A stretch of 7,324 nucleotides of DNA, taken from contig JBEKCP010000550.1 of assembly GCA_050014815.1 (NCBI GenBank), positions 1-7,324 on the forward strand. The letters run 5' to 3'. The DNA is from JBEKCP01 sp050014815. GTDB lineage: Bacteria; Planctomycetota; Planctomycetia; Pirellulales; Thermoguttaceae. This document shows, piece after piece, positions 1 to 5,607 of the stretch. A model generated the notes under the pieces. That model had not been told where the DNA came from. It ran no database searches and worked only from the letters and a program-made list of their open reading frames with translations. How positions within the stretch are numbered: the stretch's first letter is position 1; each line of letters starts with the position of its first letter. The position numbers and the translations under genes are program-made.

Positions 1-18
1 ACGCCCGCCCGCTAAACG
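1..18. repeat. Right-hand fragment of a palindromic repeat cut by the window edge
   Basis: Bases 3-18 (gcccgcccgctaaacg) are the exact reverse complement of 7182-7197, and bases 3-15 are identical to 7261-7273, the right arm of the complete palindromic repeat at the other end of the window. This is most simply the right end of another copy of that repeat, with the rest lying outside the window. It sits about 95 bp upstream of the first gene start. Confidence 0.6.
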
Positions 19-28
19 GTCACTCGCC

Positions 29-56
29 TTCCAATATCCGGCGTTCGGGATATGAT
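29..56 (+). promoter_or_regulatory. Possible promoter for the tsaC-phosphatase/rpiB operon
   Basis: TATGAT at 51-56 matches five of six bases of the sigma-70 -10 box. A poor -35 (TTCCAA, 29-34) lies 16 bp upstream. The -10 overlaps a 6-bp inverted repeat (atatcc 34-39, ggatat 48-53) that could be an operator or chance. Transcription would start near 63 and leave a leader of about 50 nt before the ATG at 113. The weak -35 makes this tentative. Confidence 0.3.
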
Positions 57-112
57 TAGGATTGGTCTGGCGCGGCGCGCGCCTCGCGGGAATCCGGCCG
101 AGATACACCCTT

Positions 113-1234
113 ATGCCGCCGGTCTTGATCGATCTCCGAAATGCGGAAGACTTGCGGGATGTGATCCACCAGTCGGTCCAGGCCCTCGTGGAGGGCAAGC
201 TGGTGGCCTTTCCCACGGAGACGGTCTACGGAGTGGCGGCCAGCGCGATGGACGAGGGGGCGGTCGAGCGGCTGATGCAGGCCAAGGGCCGGCAGCCCGG
301 CCATGCCCTGACGCTGGCGCTTCGCAGCGCCGACGAAGCCCGCGACTACGTCCCCCAGATGAGTTCGCTGGCCCAGCGGCTGGCCCGCCGCTGCTGGCCC
401 GGCCCGGTGACGCTGGTCGTCGACGATTCTCACCCGGAGAGCCTGGTGCGGCAGCTCCCGGCCGGGGTGCGCCAGCGTGTGCTGCCCGACCAGACGCTGG
501 GTCTTCGGGTGCCCGGCCACCAGGTCTTGCTGGACGTTTTGCAGATGTTGGTGGGACCGCTGGCGCTTTCCAGCGCGAACCGCACCGGAGGGCCGGAGGC
601 GGTCACGGCCCGAGAGGTGCTCGATGCCCTGGGCGACCGGCTCGATCTGGTCCTGGACGACGGCCCCTGCCGCTTCGGCGAGCCCTCCTCGGTCGTCCGC
701 GTGCGGGGAAACCGTTACGAGATCCTCCGGGTGGGGGTGGTGCCGGAGAAGACGCTCCAGCGGCTTTCCAGCCTGCTGATCCTTTTTGTGTGTACGGGCA
801 ACACGTGCCGCAGCCCGATGGCCGAGACCATCGCCCGCCAACTCATGGCCCGGCGGCTCGGCTGCCCGCCCCAGGAGCTCGAGGACCACGGCGTGCTGGT
901 GATGTCGGCGGGCATCGCGGCCATGCTCGGCGGCAGGGCCAGTCCCGAGGCCGTCCAGGTCATGGTCAACATGGGGCTGGCTCTGTCGGGCCATGAGACC
1001 CAGCCGCTGACCGAGCCGCTGGTCCGGCATGCCGACGTGATCTACGCGATGACGCGATCGCACCGGGACGCCATCGTCGCCCAGTGGCCCTCCGCGGCCG
1101 AGCGGGTCTCGTTGTTGGCGGCCGACGAATCGGACGTGTGCGACCCGATCGGGGGGCCTCCCGAGCGTTATCAGCGATGTGCCGTCCAGATCCGCGCCGA
1201 GTTGGAAATCCGGCTGGACCAGTTGGAATTGTAA
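113..1234 (+). CDS. Fusion: threonylcarbamoyl-AMP synthase (TsaC/YrdC) + low-Mr phosphatase (YwlE-like)
   Basis: This is a 373-aa cytoplasmic two-domain protein. Residues about 10-200 form a YrdC/TsaC domain, which makes threonylcarbamoyl-AMP from threonine, bicarbonate and ATP, the first step of t6A37 tRNA modification. Visible marks are KLVAFPTETVYG (residues 29-40), the KGR basic motif, and SSANRTGG (153-160). Residues about 222-373 form a low-molecular-weight phosphatase domain. Its P-loop is CTGNTCRS, with nucleophile Cys227 and Arg233, and the general acid is Asp344 in DPIGG. The P-loop Thr231 corresponds to Thr11 of B. subtilis YwlE, the residue linked to phosphoarginine specificity, so arginine-phosphatase activity is plausible but inferred. 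The ATG at 113 is preferred over an in-frame TTG at 62 because the YrdC fold begins shortly after it; no clear ribosome site is visible. rpiB follows after 28 bp. The C-terminal Sua5 domain of long family members is absent, and the phosphatase takes that position. Confidence 0.9.
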   Translation: MPPVLIDLRNAEDLRDVIHQSVQALVEGKLVAFPTETVYGVAASAMDEGAVERLMQAKGRQPGHALTLALRSADEARDYVPQMSSLAQRLARRCWPGPVTLVVDDSHPESLVRQLPAGVRQRVLPDQTLGLRVPGHQVLLDVLQMLVGPLALSSANRTGGPEAVTAREVLDALGDRLDLVLDDGPCRFGEPSSVVRVRGNRYEILRVGVVPEKTLQRLSSLLILFVCTGNTCRSPMAETIARQLMARRLGCPPQELEDHGVLVMSAGIAAMLGGRASPEAVQVMVNMGLALSGHETQPLTEPLVRHADVIYAMTRSHRDAIVAQWPSAAERVSLLAADESDVCDPIGGPPERYQRCAVQIRAELEIRLDQLEL

Positions 1235-1251
1235 CCGAACAATAACTCAGC

Positions 1252-1256
1252 GGGGA
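1252..1256 (+). promoter_or_regulatory. Ribosome binding site of rpiB
   Basis: A GGGGA tract lies 6 nt before the ATG at 1263, inside the 28-bp gap after the fusion gene. It supports this start and translation from a shared transcript. Confidence 0.5.
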
Positions 1257-1262
1257 TGATCC

Positions 1263-1736
1263 ATGCGCATTGCCATCGGGACCGATCATCGGGGCTATCC
1301 AATCCGCGCCAGGCTCCTGGATCTCCTCCAACGGCTGGGGCATGAAGTGGAGGACCTCGGGACCTATTCCGGCGAGGCCGTCGACTACCCCGACATCGCT
1401 GCCCGCGTCGCTCGAAAAGTCAGCCACAGTGAAGTGGATCGCGGCATCCTGATTTGCGGCACCGGGCTGGGGATGTCCATCGCGGCCAACAAGTTTCCCG
1501 GGGTCCGGGCCGCCCCCTGTCACGACGACCTGACGGCGGAGATGAGCCGCCGCCACAACGACTCGAACGTGCTGTGCCTCTCGGCGGACCTGCTGGGCGA
1601 GCGGCTGATCGACCGCATGATCGAGCTGTGGCTTGCGACCCCCTTCGAAGGCGGCCGCCACGCGCGGCGCATCTCCAAGATCACCGATCTCGAAAAGGAA
1701 GTCGAGCAGGAGAGGACGCGGCGGTCGGAGGGATGA
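1263..1736 (+). CDS. rpiB: Ribose-5-phosphate isomerase B
   Basis: This 157-aa cytoplasmic enzyme interconverts ribose 5-phosphate and ribulose 5-phosphate in the non-oxidative pentose phosphate pathway. The RpiB/LacAB family is clear throughout: GTDHRG (residues 6-11), DYPD (41-44), GILICGTGLGMSIAANK (61-77), RRHNDSNVLCL (96-106) and FEGGRHARRISKI (128-140). Cys65 and His98 fall at the positions of the catalytic Cys65 and His98 of E. coli RpiB. The length is typical, with a slightly extended charged C-terminal tail after residue 141. The related sugar isomerases LacA and LacB are possible alternatives, but a lone gene of this type beside a TsaC/YwlE gene fits rpiB. The Bacillus subtilis rpiB homologue ywlF also lies beside ywlE. 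The gene probably shares a transcript with the upstream fusion. A long inverted repeat that could end transcription starts 31 bp after the stop codon. Confidence 0.93.
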   Translation: MRIAIGTDHRGYPIRARLLDLLQRLGHEVEDLGTYSGEAVDYPDIAARVARKVSHSEVDRGILICGTGLGMSIAANKFPGVRAAPCHDDLTAEMSRRHNDSNVLCLSADLLGERLIDRMIELWLATPFEGGRHARRISKITDLEKEVEQERTRRSEG

Positions 1737-1738
1737 CG

Positions 1739-1759
1739 GTTCAATCTGGGCAGGCGGTG
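1739..1759. repeat. 21-bp direct repeat, copy 1
   Basis: Bases 1739-1759 are identical to 1845-1865 (ends gttcaatctg...caggcggtg). The two copies bracket the inverted repeat at 1768-1844. The offset is 106 bp. It could be a duplicated flank or part of a larger composite repeat; 21 bp would be long for an ordinary insertion-sequence target duplication. Confidence 0.8.
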
Positions 1760-1767
1760 GGAAAAGG

Positions 1768-1844
1768 GGGAAAAGGGGACAGGCTCCTTTTGTGCGAAGC
1801 ACCCGAAGGGCCGTTCCGGCAAAAGGTGCCTGTCCCCTTTTCCC
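1768..1844. repeat. Long inverted repeat (palindromic element, ggggacag family)
   Basis: Arms 1771-1791 and 1821-1841 pair over 21 bp with one mismatch. Pairing extends by three G-C pairs outside (1768-1770 with 1842-1844) and about two inside, leaving a loop of about 25 nt. The outer sequence ggggacagg...cctgtcccc is closely related to the repeat inside the hydrolase gene at 6082-6165: 14 of 17 bases match over 1775-1791 against 6082-6098. It begins 31 bp after the rpiB stop and its right arm ends in cccctttt, so RNA from it could also act as a terminator. It contains no gene of its own. Confidence 0.85.
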
Positions 1845-1865
1845 GTTCAATCTGGGCAGGCGGTG
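1845..1865. repeat. 21-bp direct repeat, copy 2
   Basis: This is an exact copy of 1739-1759. It abuts the right end of the inverted repeat at 1768-1844. Confidence 0.8.
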
Positions 1866-1929
1866 CCGGTTTTGACGGCCCCCGCGCGCCCGAGCCTTGC
1901 CGAGACGCCCTTTCCGCGGCGTTTCTTGC

Positions 1930-1958
1930 TTGGAACTTCCGCCCACTCTTGATAGAGT
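1930..1958 (+). promoter_or_regulatory. Possible promoter of the 190-aa hypothetical gene
   Basis: TTGGAA (1930-1935) and TAGAGT (1953-1958) are separated by 17 bp. Each box matches four of six sigma-70 consensus bases. Transcription would begin near 1965, about 48 nt before the ATG at 2013. The spacing is ideal but the boxes are moderate. Confidence 0.35.
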
Positions 1959-2012
1959 AATGGCAGAGGCCCGACGTACGCACCGCATGATTTCCGCTTG
2001 GGGCACCACGGC

Positions 2013-2585
2013 ATGACAGACTCGCGTCCTTCTCCATCCGACGAAGTCGAGCAGTTGCTGCGAAATGCGGAGCTGCGCGATGAGCTGGAACGGTATTTCG
2101 ACGAATCGATCAGCCGGGTCAACGTCCACCGCTTGACCCTGGCCGCCGAGAACGAATTCCTGGCCAGCATGCTGGCGTGGGAACAGGCCCCGGTACTGCC
2201 GATCTATCGCTGGTTCGACCCGGAGCTGCGGGTGCCGCGGCCCGAATCGCTCGGCGACGCCGACCTGCACGCCATCCTCTGGGACGTCGTCCGGAAGTTC
2301 CACCAGAAGCGGATCGTGCTGGACTTCACCGACCACCTCAGCGACCGCGATCTCTACTGCCTCATCTACCGCGACATCCTTCCGGCCCGGGAAAAGAAGC
2401 TCGATCACATGAGCAACTATCTCCATTGGGACTGCACGGGCCCCAGCGGCGATCCGGACGTCTGGCTCCGCTACTATGCGAGCCAAGAGGAGCGGGAGGA
2501 ATGGGCCGAGTGCTACCATCAGCCGGTGCCGCCGAGCGATCCGCCCCCCCACCCCCGCCGGTTGCCCCGCGAGCCGGGAACCTGA
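2013..2585 (+). CDS. Conserved-looking hypothetical protein, 190 aa
   Basis: I do not recognise a named family; it resembles hypothetical proteins of planctomycetes. It is probably soluble and cytoplasmic: there is no signal peptide or membrane segment, and the protein is acidic and rich in aromatic residues. Residues 1-60 look helical and charged (EVEQLLRNAELRDELERYFDE). The middle holds VLPIYRWFDPELRVPRP and a segment rich in Asp, His and Leu (LDFTDHLSDRDLYCLIYRDILPAREKKLDHM). A Trp/Tyr-rich end (YLHWDCTG...DVWLRYYAS) is followed by a low-complexity Pro/Arg tail (PPSDPPPHPRRLPREPG) that may be poorly conserved. ATG 2013 is chosen over an in-frame TTG at 1998. No strong ribosome site is visible, only a G-run near 1999-2003. 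Third-position G/C preference is steady along the frame, which supports real coding. A palindromic repeat begins 3 bp after the stop. Confidence 0.75.
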   Translation: MTDSRPSPSDEVEQLLRNAELRDELERYFDESISRVNVHRLTLAAENEFLASMLAWEQAPVLPIYRWFDPELRVPRPESLGDADLHAILWDVVRKFHQKRIVLDFTDHLSDRDLYCLIYRDILPAREKKLDHMSNYLHWDCTGPSGDPDVWLRYYASQEEREEWAECYHQPVPPSDPPPHPRRLPREPGT

Positions 2586-2587
2586 GC

Positions 2588-2664
2588 CCATGTAGTCGGC
2601 ACACTCCGTGTGCCGGACCCGCGACCATCCTCCGGATGGTGCCCGGAGTGTGCGGGCTACATGG
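2588..2664. repeat. Branched palindromic repeat
   Basis: The outer arms ccatgtag (2588-2595) and ctacatgg (2657-2664) pair perfectly. After a 3-base mismatch, gcacactccg (2599-2608) pairs with cggagtgtgc (2644-2653). Two internal hairpins are also perfect: ggcacac-tcc-gtgtgcc (2598-2614, which competes with the inner arm) and accatcc-tcc-ggatggt (2624-2640). The density of pairing is far above chance and indicates a dispersed palindromic element. It lies between two co-directional genes and could also affect termination or mRNA stability. Confidence 0.85.
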
Positions 2665-2686
2665 CCGCGATTCCCTTTTCCGCTCA

Positions 2687-2715
2687 TTGTCGCCTCGCCG
2701 GGCTGCTGCTATAAT
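2687..2715 (+). promoter_or_regulatory. Near-consensus promoter with extended -10
   Basis: TATAAT at 2710-2715 is preceded by TGC at 2707-2709 (an extended -10). TTGTCG at 2687-2692 lies 17 bp upstream as the -35. Transcription would begin near 2722 and give a leader of about 37 nt before the ATG at 2759. It is one of the two best-matching promoters in the window. Confidence 0.7.
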
Positions 2716-2744
2716 TCGGCCGACATCCGCATGTACCCCCAACC

Positions 2745-2750
2745 GAGGAG
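2745..2750 (+). promoter_or_regulatory. Ribosome binding site deciding the 2759 start
   Basis: GAGGAG is placed 8 nt before the ATG at 2759. The same open frame runs back to before 2177 through the upstream gene. This site, together with the signal peptide that follows, fixes the true start at 2759. Confidence 0.75.
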
Positions 2751-2758
2751 ATGGTTCC

Positions 2759-4102
2759 ATGACTCTCTTGCGTCCTTCCCTGCGACGGTTCTGGCCCGGC
2801 CTGCTGGCTCCAATGGTCATGCTCGTGTTGGCGGGCGGGATTTCCCGGCCGGTCCGGGCGGCCCCGAAGGCCGATCTGGCCGTCGACCTGGTGCCCAACG
2901 ATGCCGCCTTCTATGGCTCCATGCTCCGCAACCGCGAGCAATGGGAGATCGTCGCGAAGAGCCGCGCCTGGGCGAAGCTCAAGGCCCTGCCCATAGTCCA
3001 GACGGGCCTGATGGTCTACGGCCTCCAGGCGATGAACCCCGAGAGCGTGCCCGGCAAGATCGAGGCGGCGCTGCGCGGCCCCGAGGTCAAGAAGGCCCTC
3101 GACCTGGCCCGCGACATGGCGTCCCAGGAGATGTTCGTCTACGGCGGCCGGGGGACGATCGACTTCCTCGGCCTCTGCCAGCAGGTCATCGGCGCGATGC
3201 GCTACGGTCCGGCCATCGCGCAGCTCACCGGCAAAGGCAAGGAGATGAGCCCGGACAAGATCCAGCAGAAGGTGATCGTCTCGGCCCTCTGCCAGAACGT
3301 CTCGCTCATCAAGGCGCCGGACCTGGTGATTGGTTTCCGGGTGAAGGATCTCGACCTGGCCCGCCGCGAGTTGAAACAACTGGAGGACCTGGCCTCGAAC
3401 GCCCTGGCCGCGAAGCCGGAGCTCAAGGCGCGTCTGAAGAAGGCGACGGTCGCCGGCCACGAGTACCTCACCCTCTCGCTGGACGGCGGGATGCTCCCGT
3501 GGGATCGGGGCATCGCGGACCAACTGCGGGAGCTGGAAAGCCAGCCCGGCGACGTGGATAAGCTGGTCGAGCAGTTGAAAAAGACGACGCTCGTGGTCGC
3601 GATCGGCCTGCGGGACGATTACCTGCTGGTTTCGATCGGGCCTTCGACGGAGGCGCTGGCCCGGCTGGGCCACGGCCCGTCGCTTCGGACCCGGCCGGAG
3701 CTGGCCCCGCTTGGCAAGTTCGCCGATAAGCCGCTGGTGTCGATCGGCTACGTCAGCAAGCCCATGATCGCCCACTTGAAGGGCGGCAAGCGGGACATCG
3801 ACCAACTGCTCGGGATGGTCGACAAGTTCCTGCCGGCCCTGAATCTGCCGGAGGATGCCAATAGCGAGATCCGCAAGGACGCCGCCGCGCTGGTGGCGGA
3901 CCTGAAGCGGTTCGTGCCCGAGCCGGGCGCCATGTTCGCACTCGGCTTCCTCGTGCCCGGCGGCTCCGAGACCTATTCCTACGACTGGGGCGAACACGGC
4001 GAGTTGGACGCCTCCAAGCCCCTGTCCCTCCTGGAACACGTCGGCGGCAGCCCCTTCCTCGCAGGACAAGAGTATCGGTCGAGCGATACGACCTGGTGGT
4101 GA
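2759..4102 (+). CDS. Large exported protein of unknown function, N-terminal part (frameshifted gene)
   Basis: This is the first 447 aa of a gene that continues in another frame at 4096-4938. The start has a Sec signal peptide: Arg-rich n-region (LRPSLRRFW), hydrophobic core (residues 14-28, LLAPMVMLVLAGG) and probable cleavage after Val-Arg-Ala34. The mature protein would be periplasmic. It opens with LVPNDAAFYGSMLRNREQW and then alternates helical charged stretches with beta-type segments such as LVIGFRVKD (189-197), HEYLTLSLDG and LVVAIGLRDDYLLVSIGP. I know no function; similar large secreted proteins occur in planctomycetes. Near codon 440 (4076-4078) the frame breaks: the last residues SSDTTWW are out-of-frame sequence. 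One lost base, for example a G in a CGG-GTC context, would restore EYR-VERYDLVVKW. The promoter at 2687-2715 drives it. Confidence 0.85.
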   Translation: MTLLRPSLRRFWPGLLAPMVMLVLAGGISRPVRAAPKADLAVDLVPNDAAFYGSMLRNREQWEIVAKSRAWAKLKALPIVQTGLMVYGLQAMNPESVPGKIEAALRGPEVKKALDLARDMASQEMFVYGGRGTIDFLGLCQQVIGAMRYGPAIAQLTGKGKEMSPDKIQQKVIVSALCQNVSLIKAPDLVIGFRVKDLDLARRELKQLEDLASNALAAKPELKARLKKATVAGHEYLTLSLDGGMLPWDRGIADQLRELESQPGDVDKLVEQLKKTTLVVAIGLRDDYLLVSIGPSTEALARLGHGPSLRTRPELAPLGKFADKPLVSIGYVSKPMIAHLKGGKRDIDQLLGMVDKFLPALNLPEDANSEIRKDAAALVADLKRFVPEPGAMFALGFLVPGGSETYSYDWGEHGELDASKPLSLLEHVGGSPFLAGQEYRSSDTTWW

Positions 4103-4938
4103 AGTGGGGCCGCGTCGCGTATCGCTACGCCAGGAAGTACGCCGTGCCGCTGATGAAAGAGGCCGACCGCGCGAAATTCGACGATCTGATGGGCCGCGTG
4201 GGGCCGCTCCTCGAACAAGCCGACGACACCACCCGGCAAATGCTCCTGCCGGCCCTGGCCGACGGCCAGGTCGGACTGGTATTGGACACGAAGCTCACCA
4301 GCAAGCAATTCCTAGCGAACGTGCCGCCGACCGACAAGCCGCTGCCGATGATCGAGCCGGCCCTGATCTTCGGAGTGAGCGATCCCGCGCTCTTGGAGAA
4401 GGCCGTCGCCCGTTACTGGACCATTGCCAACGGCCTGGTGGACGCCGCCCGCCAGTGGGAGGGCAGCAACATTCCGGACGACTTCAAGATCCCCGCCGCC
4501 GTCAGGACCGAGATCCCGCACGGGGCCATGTACTCCTACGCGTTGCCGAAGGAGTGGGGCGTGGATCCGAAGGTCCAGCCGAACGCGGCCGTGGCCGGCC
4601 ACGTGGCGGTCCTCTCCGTCTCCCGCGACCACAGCGAGCGGCTCCTGCGGGCCACGCCGCCGGTGGTCGGCGGCCGCACGCTCACCACCGATCGCCCCCT
4701 GGCCGTCGCCGGCGGGATCGATTTTGCCGGGCTCCTCGACGCCGTCGCTCCCTGGGTCGATTTCGCCTTCGAGAGGGCGGCCGGCGAGCAATCGTCCGAA
4801 CAGCTCGAACCCATCCGCCAGCAGGTCAAGACCGTGCTGGAGGTGCTCAAGGTCTTCCGGCACGTGACCTTCGAGTCGTATCGAGACGGCGACGTTTTCG
4901 TGACCCACTCCCGCGCCGAAATGAAGGACGTGGAGTAG
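4096..4938 (+). CDS. Large exported protein of unknown function, C-terminal part (after frameshift)
   Basis: This is the continuation of the gene that starts at 2759. The GTG at 4096 is only the first start-like codon in the frame. Coding character already begins at about 4078 (VERYDLVVKWGRVAYRYARKY), and no ribosome site precedes it, so independent translation is unlikely. Restoring one base gives a 726-aa protein. This part contains LIFGVSDPALLEKAVARYW, AMYSYALPKEWG, HVAVLSVSRDHSERLL and DRPLAVAGGIDFAGLL, a series that parallels segments of the N-terminal part and suggests a duplicated domain. It has no membrane anchor or catalytic motif I can recognise. It may be a genuine pseudogene, a recent frameshift or a sequencing error at a G homopolymer. 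I see no classical slippery heptamer for programmed -1 frameshifting in the short overlap. Confidence 0.75.
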   Translation: MVKWGRVAYRYARKYAVPLMKEADRAKFDDLMGRVGPLLEQADDTTRQMLLPALADGQVGLVLDTKLTSKQFLANVPPTDKPLPMIEPALIFGVSDPALLEKAVARYWTIANGLVDAARQWEGSNIPDDFKIPAAVRTEIPHGAMYSYALPKEWGVDPKVQPNAAVAGHVAVLSVSRDHSERLLRATPPVVGGRTLTTDRPLAVAGGIDFAGLLDAVAPWVDFAFERAAGEQSSEQLEPIRQQVKTVLEVLKVFRHVTFESYRDGDVFVTHSRAEMKDVE

Positions 4939-5001
4939 TCCTAGCGTATTACGTTGAGCCAGAGTGTAGGGTGGGTCGAGTGAGTTCTGTATGCCCCCGC
5001 G

Positions 5002-5016
5002 GACCTCCGGGAGGTC
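5002..5016. terminator. Short hairpin between convergent genes
   Basis: gacctcc-g-ggaggtc is a perfect short stem in the 95-bp gap between the convergent exported-protein gene and the toxin gene. No T-tract follows on either strand, so action as an intrinsic terminator is uncertain. The nearby tagggtgggtcgag (4966-4980) resembles pieces of common dispersed repeats but has no partner here. Confidence 0.3.
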
Positions 5017-5033
5017 GGTCACTAACGGCATCT

Positions 5034-5345
5034 TCAGATTGATCCCGTGCTCCGAACCCTCTTCTTCCAGTAATCCGGGTCCCGGTGCAGGTGCATCACG
5101 GCGATGATGACGTACTTGTCCGGTTTGATCTGGAAAAGGACCCCATAGGGGAAAGTCCTTGTGAGACAGCGACGAACGTCCCCATCGACTACGCCGTACA
5201 AGAGAGGGTTGACTTGGATTCGGTTGAGGGCATCCTGAACCGAAGTGAGGAACCGCCGACCGAGATCCGGCTGCTGGGCCTCGTAGTGCGCAGCGGCTTC
5301 GATCATCTCAGATTCGGCTTCGGGATGGAACCGAACCGGCTTCAT
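5034..5345 (-). CDS. Type II toxin, RelE/ParE family
   Basis: This 103-aa small basic protein is of the ParE/RelE toxin superfamily. The typical pattern is present: an N-terminal strand and helix (VRFHPEAESEMIEAAAHYEAQ), LGRRFLTSVQDALNRIQVNP (residues 28-47), an Arg pair (58-59) followed by FPYGVLFQI (65-73), and the C-terminal YVIIAVMHLHRDPDYWKKR (78-96) with conserved His85, Arg88 and Trp93. Members act either on DNA gyrase (ParE) or as ribosome-dependent mRNases (RelE); the sequence resembles the ParE-like side, but the target cannot be fixed from it. The start ATG overlaps the antitoxin stop (ATGA), so translation should be coupled and antitoxin-first. The pair is convergent with the large exported-protein gene. 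G+C looks lower than in the surrounding genes, consistent with transfer. Confidence 0.88.
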   Translation of the reverse strand: MKPVRFHPEAESEMIEAAAHYEAQQPDLGRRFLTSVQDALNRIQVNPLLYGVVDGDVRRCLTRTFPYGVLFQIKPDKYVIIAVMHLHRDPDYWKKRVRSTGSI

Positions 5346-5572
5346 CCGAGCGCCGAGTAGGCTTTGGCGAACACGGCCTCGGCGTCACGCAACTCCACCA
5401 GGCCTTCGTCGACCTCGCGGCAACGCTTGTGTACTTCTTCTCTCCAAGCTGGGGAGACCCCGGCATCGGCCCCTGCATCGAGGCTCTCAATGAGCTTCTC
5501 CGCCACGAACGCCCGCGCTTGCGGCGGCAGATCAAGGGCTTCGGAAACGATCTTGTCTACGGTTGAGTTCAC
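5342..5572 (-). CDS. Type II antitoxin, addiction module (Unstab_antitox-like)
   Basis: This 76-aa antitoxin partners the ParE-type toxin directly downstream. It matches the layout of the short addiction-module antitoxin family (PF09720/TIGR02574): an N-terminal helix (STVDKIVSEALDLPPQARAFVAEKLIESLD, residues 3-32), then SPAWREEVHKRCREVDEGLVELRDAEAVF (40-68), which would form the toxin-binding part. The GTG start at 5572 is chosen because residues upstream in the frame are antisense to the hydrolase gene and the family begins here. No Shine-Dalgarno site is present, but a strong promoter ends just upstream, so the message is probably leaderless. Antitoxin binding to its own promoter is usual for such modules but is not shown by the sequence. 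Confidence 0.85.
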   Translation of the reverse strand: MNSTVDKIVSEALDLPPQARAFVAEKLIESLDAGADAGVSPAWREEVHKRCREVDEGLVELRDAEAVFAKAYSALG

Positions 5573-5578
5573 GACAGT

Positions 5579-5607
5579 AGTATACCCCCAGGGCACGCGG
5601 TCGTCAA
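5579..5607 (-). promoter_or_regulatory. Promoter of the toxin-antitoxin operon (leaderless start predicted)
   Basis: Read on the minus strand, TTGACG (5607-5602) and TATACT (5584-5579) are separated by exactly 17 bp. Both boxes match five of six sigma-70 consensus bases. The expected start of transcription (6-7 nt after the -10) falls at 5572-5573, the GTG start of the antitoxin. The -35 box begins at the base right after the hydrolase stop codon. Confidence 0.65.

Noticed and set aside
56..1063. Long minus-strand open frame opposite the tsaC-phosphatase gene (335 codons)
   Set aside because: It is antisense to a well-supported enzyme gene, and its protein is rich in His, Arg and Gln without motifs, as expected for a high-GC shadow frame.
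1739..1865. CRISPR array from the two 21-bp direct repeats
   Set aside because: There are only two copies, the intervening sequence is itself a palindrome rather than a unique spacer, and no cas genes are present.
2684..4069. Minus-strand open frame of 461 codons opposite the large exported protein
   Set aside because: The plus frame has a promoter, ribosome site and signal peptide; the antisense product has no recognisable features.
4070..4105. Programmed -1 ribosomal frameshift in the exported-protein gene
   Set aside because: The direction fits, but no slippery heptamer of the usual kind or adjacent strong hairpin is visible; a one-base indel is simpler.
4966..4980. tagggtgggtcgag as a further repeat family
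   Set aside because: It looks like fragments of known dispersed repeats, but no second copy or complementary arm occurs in this window.
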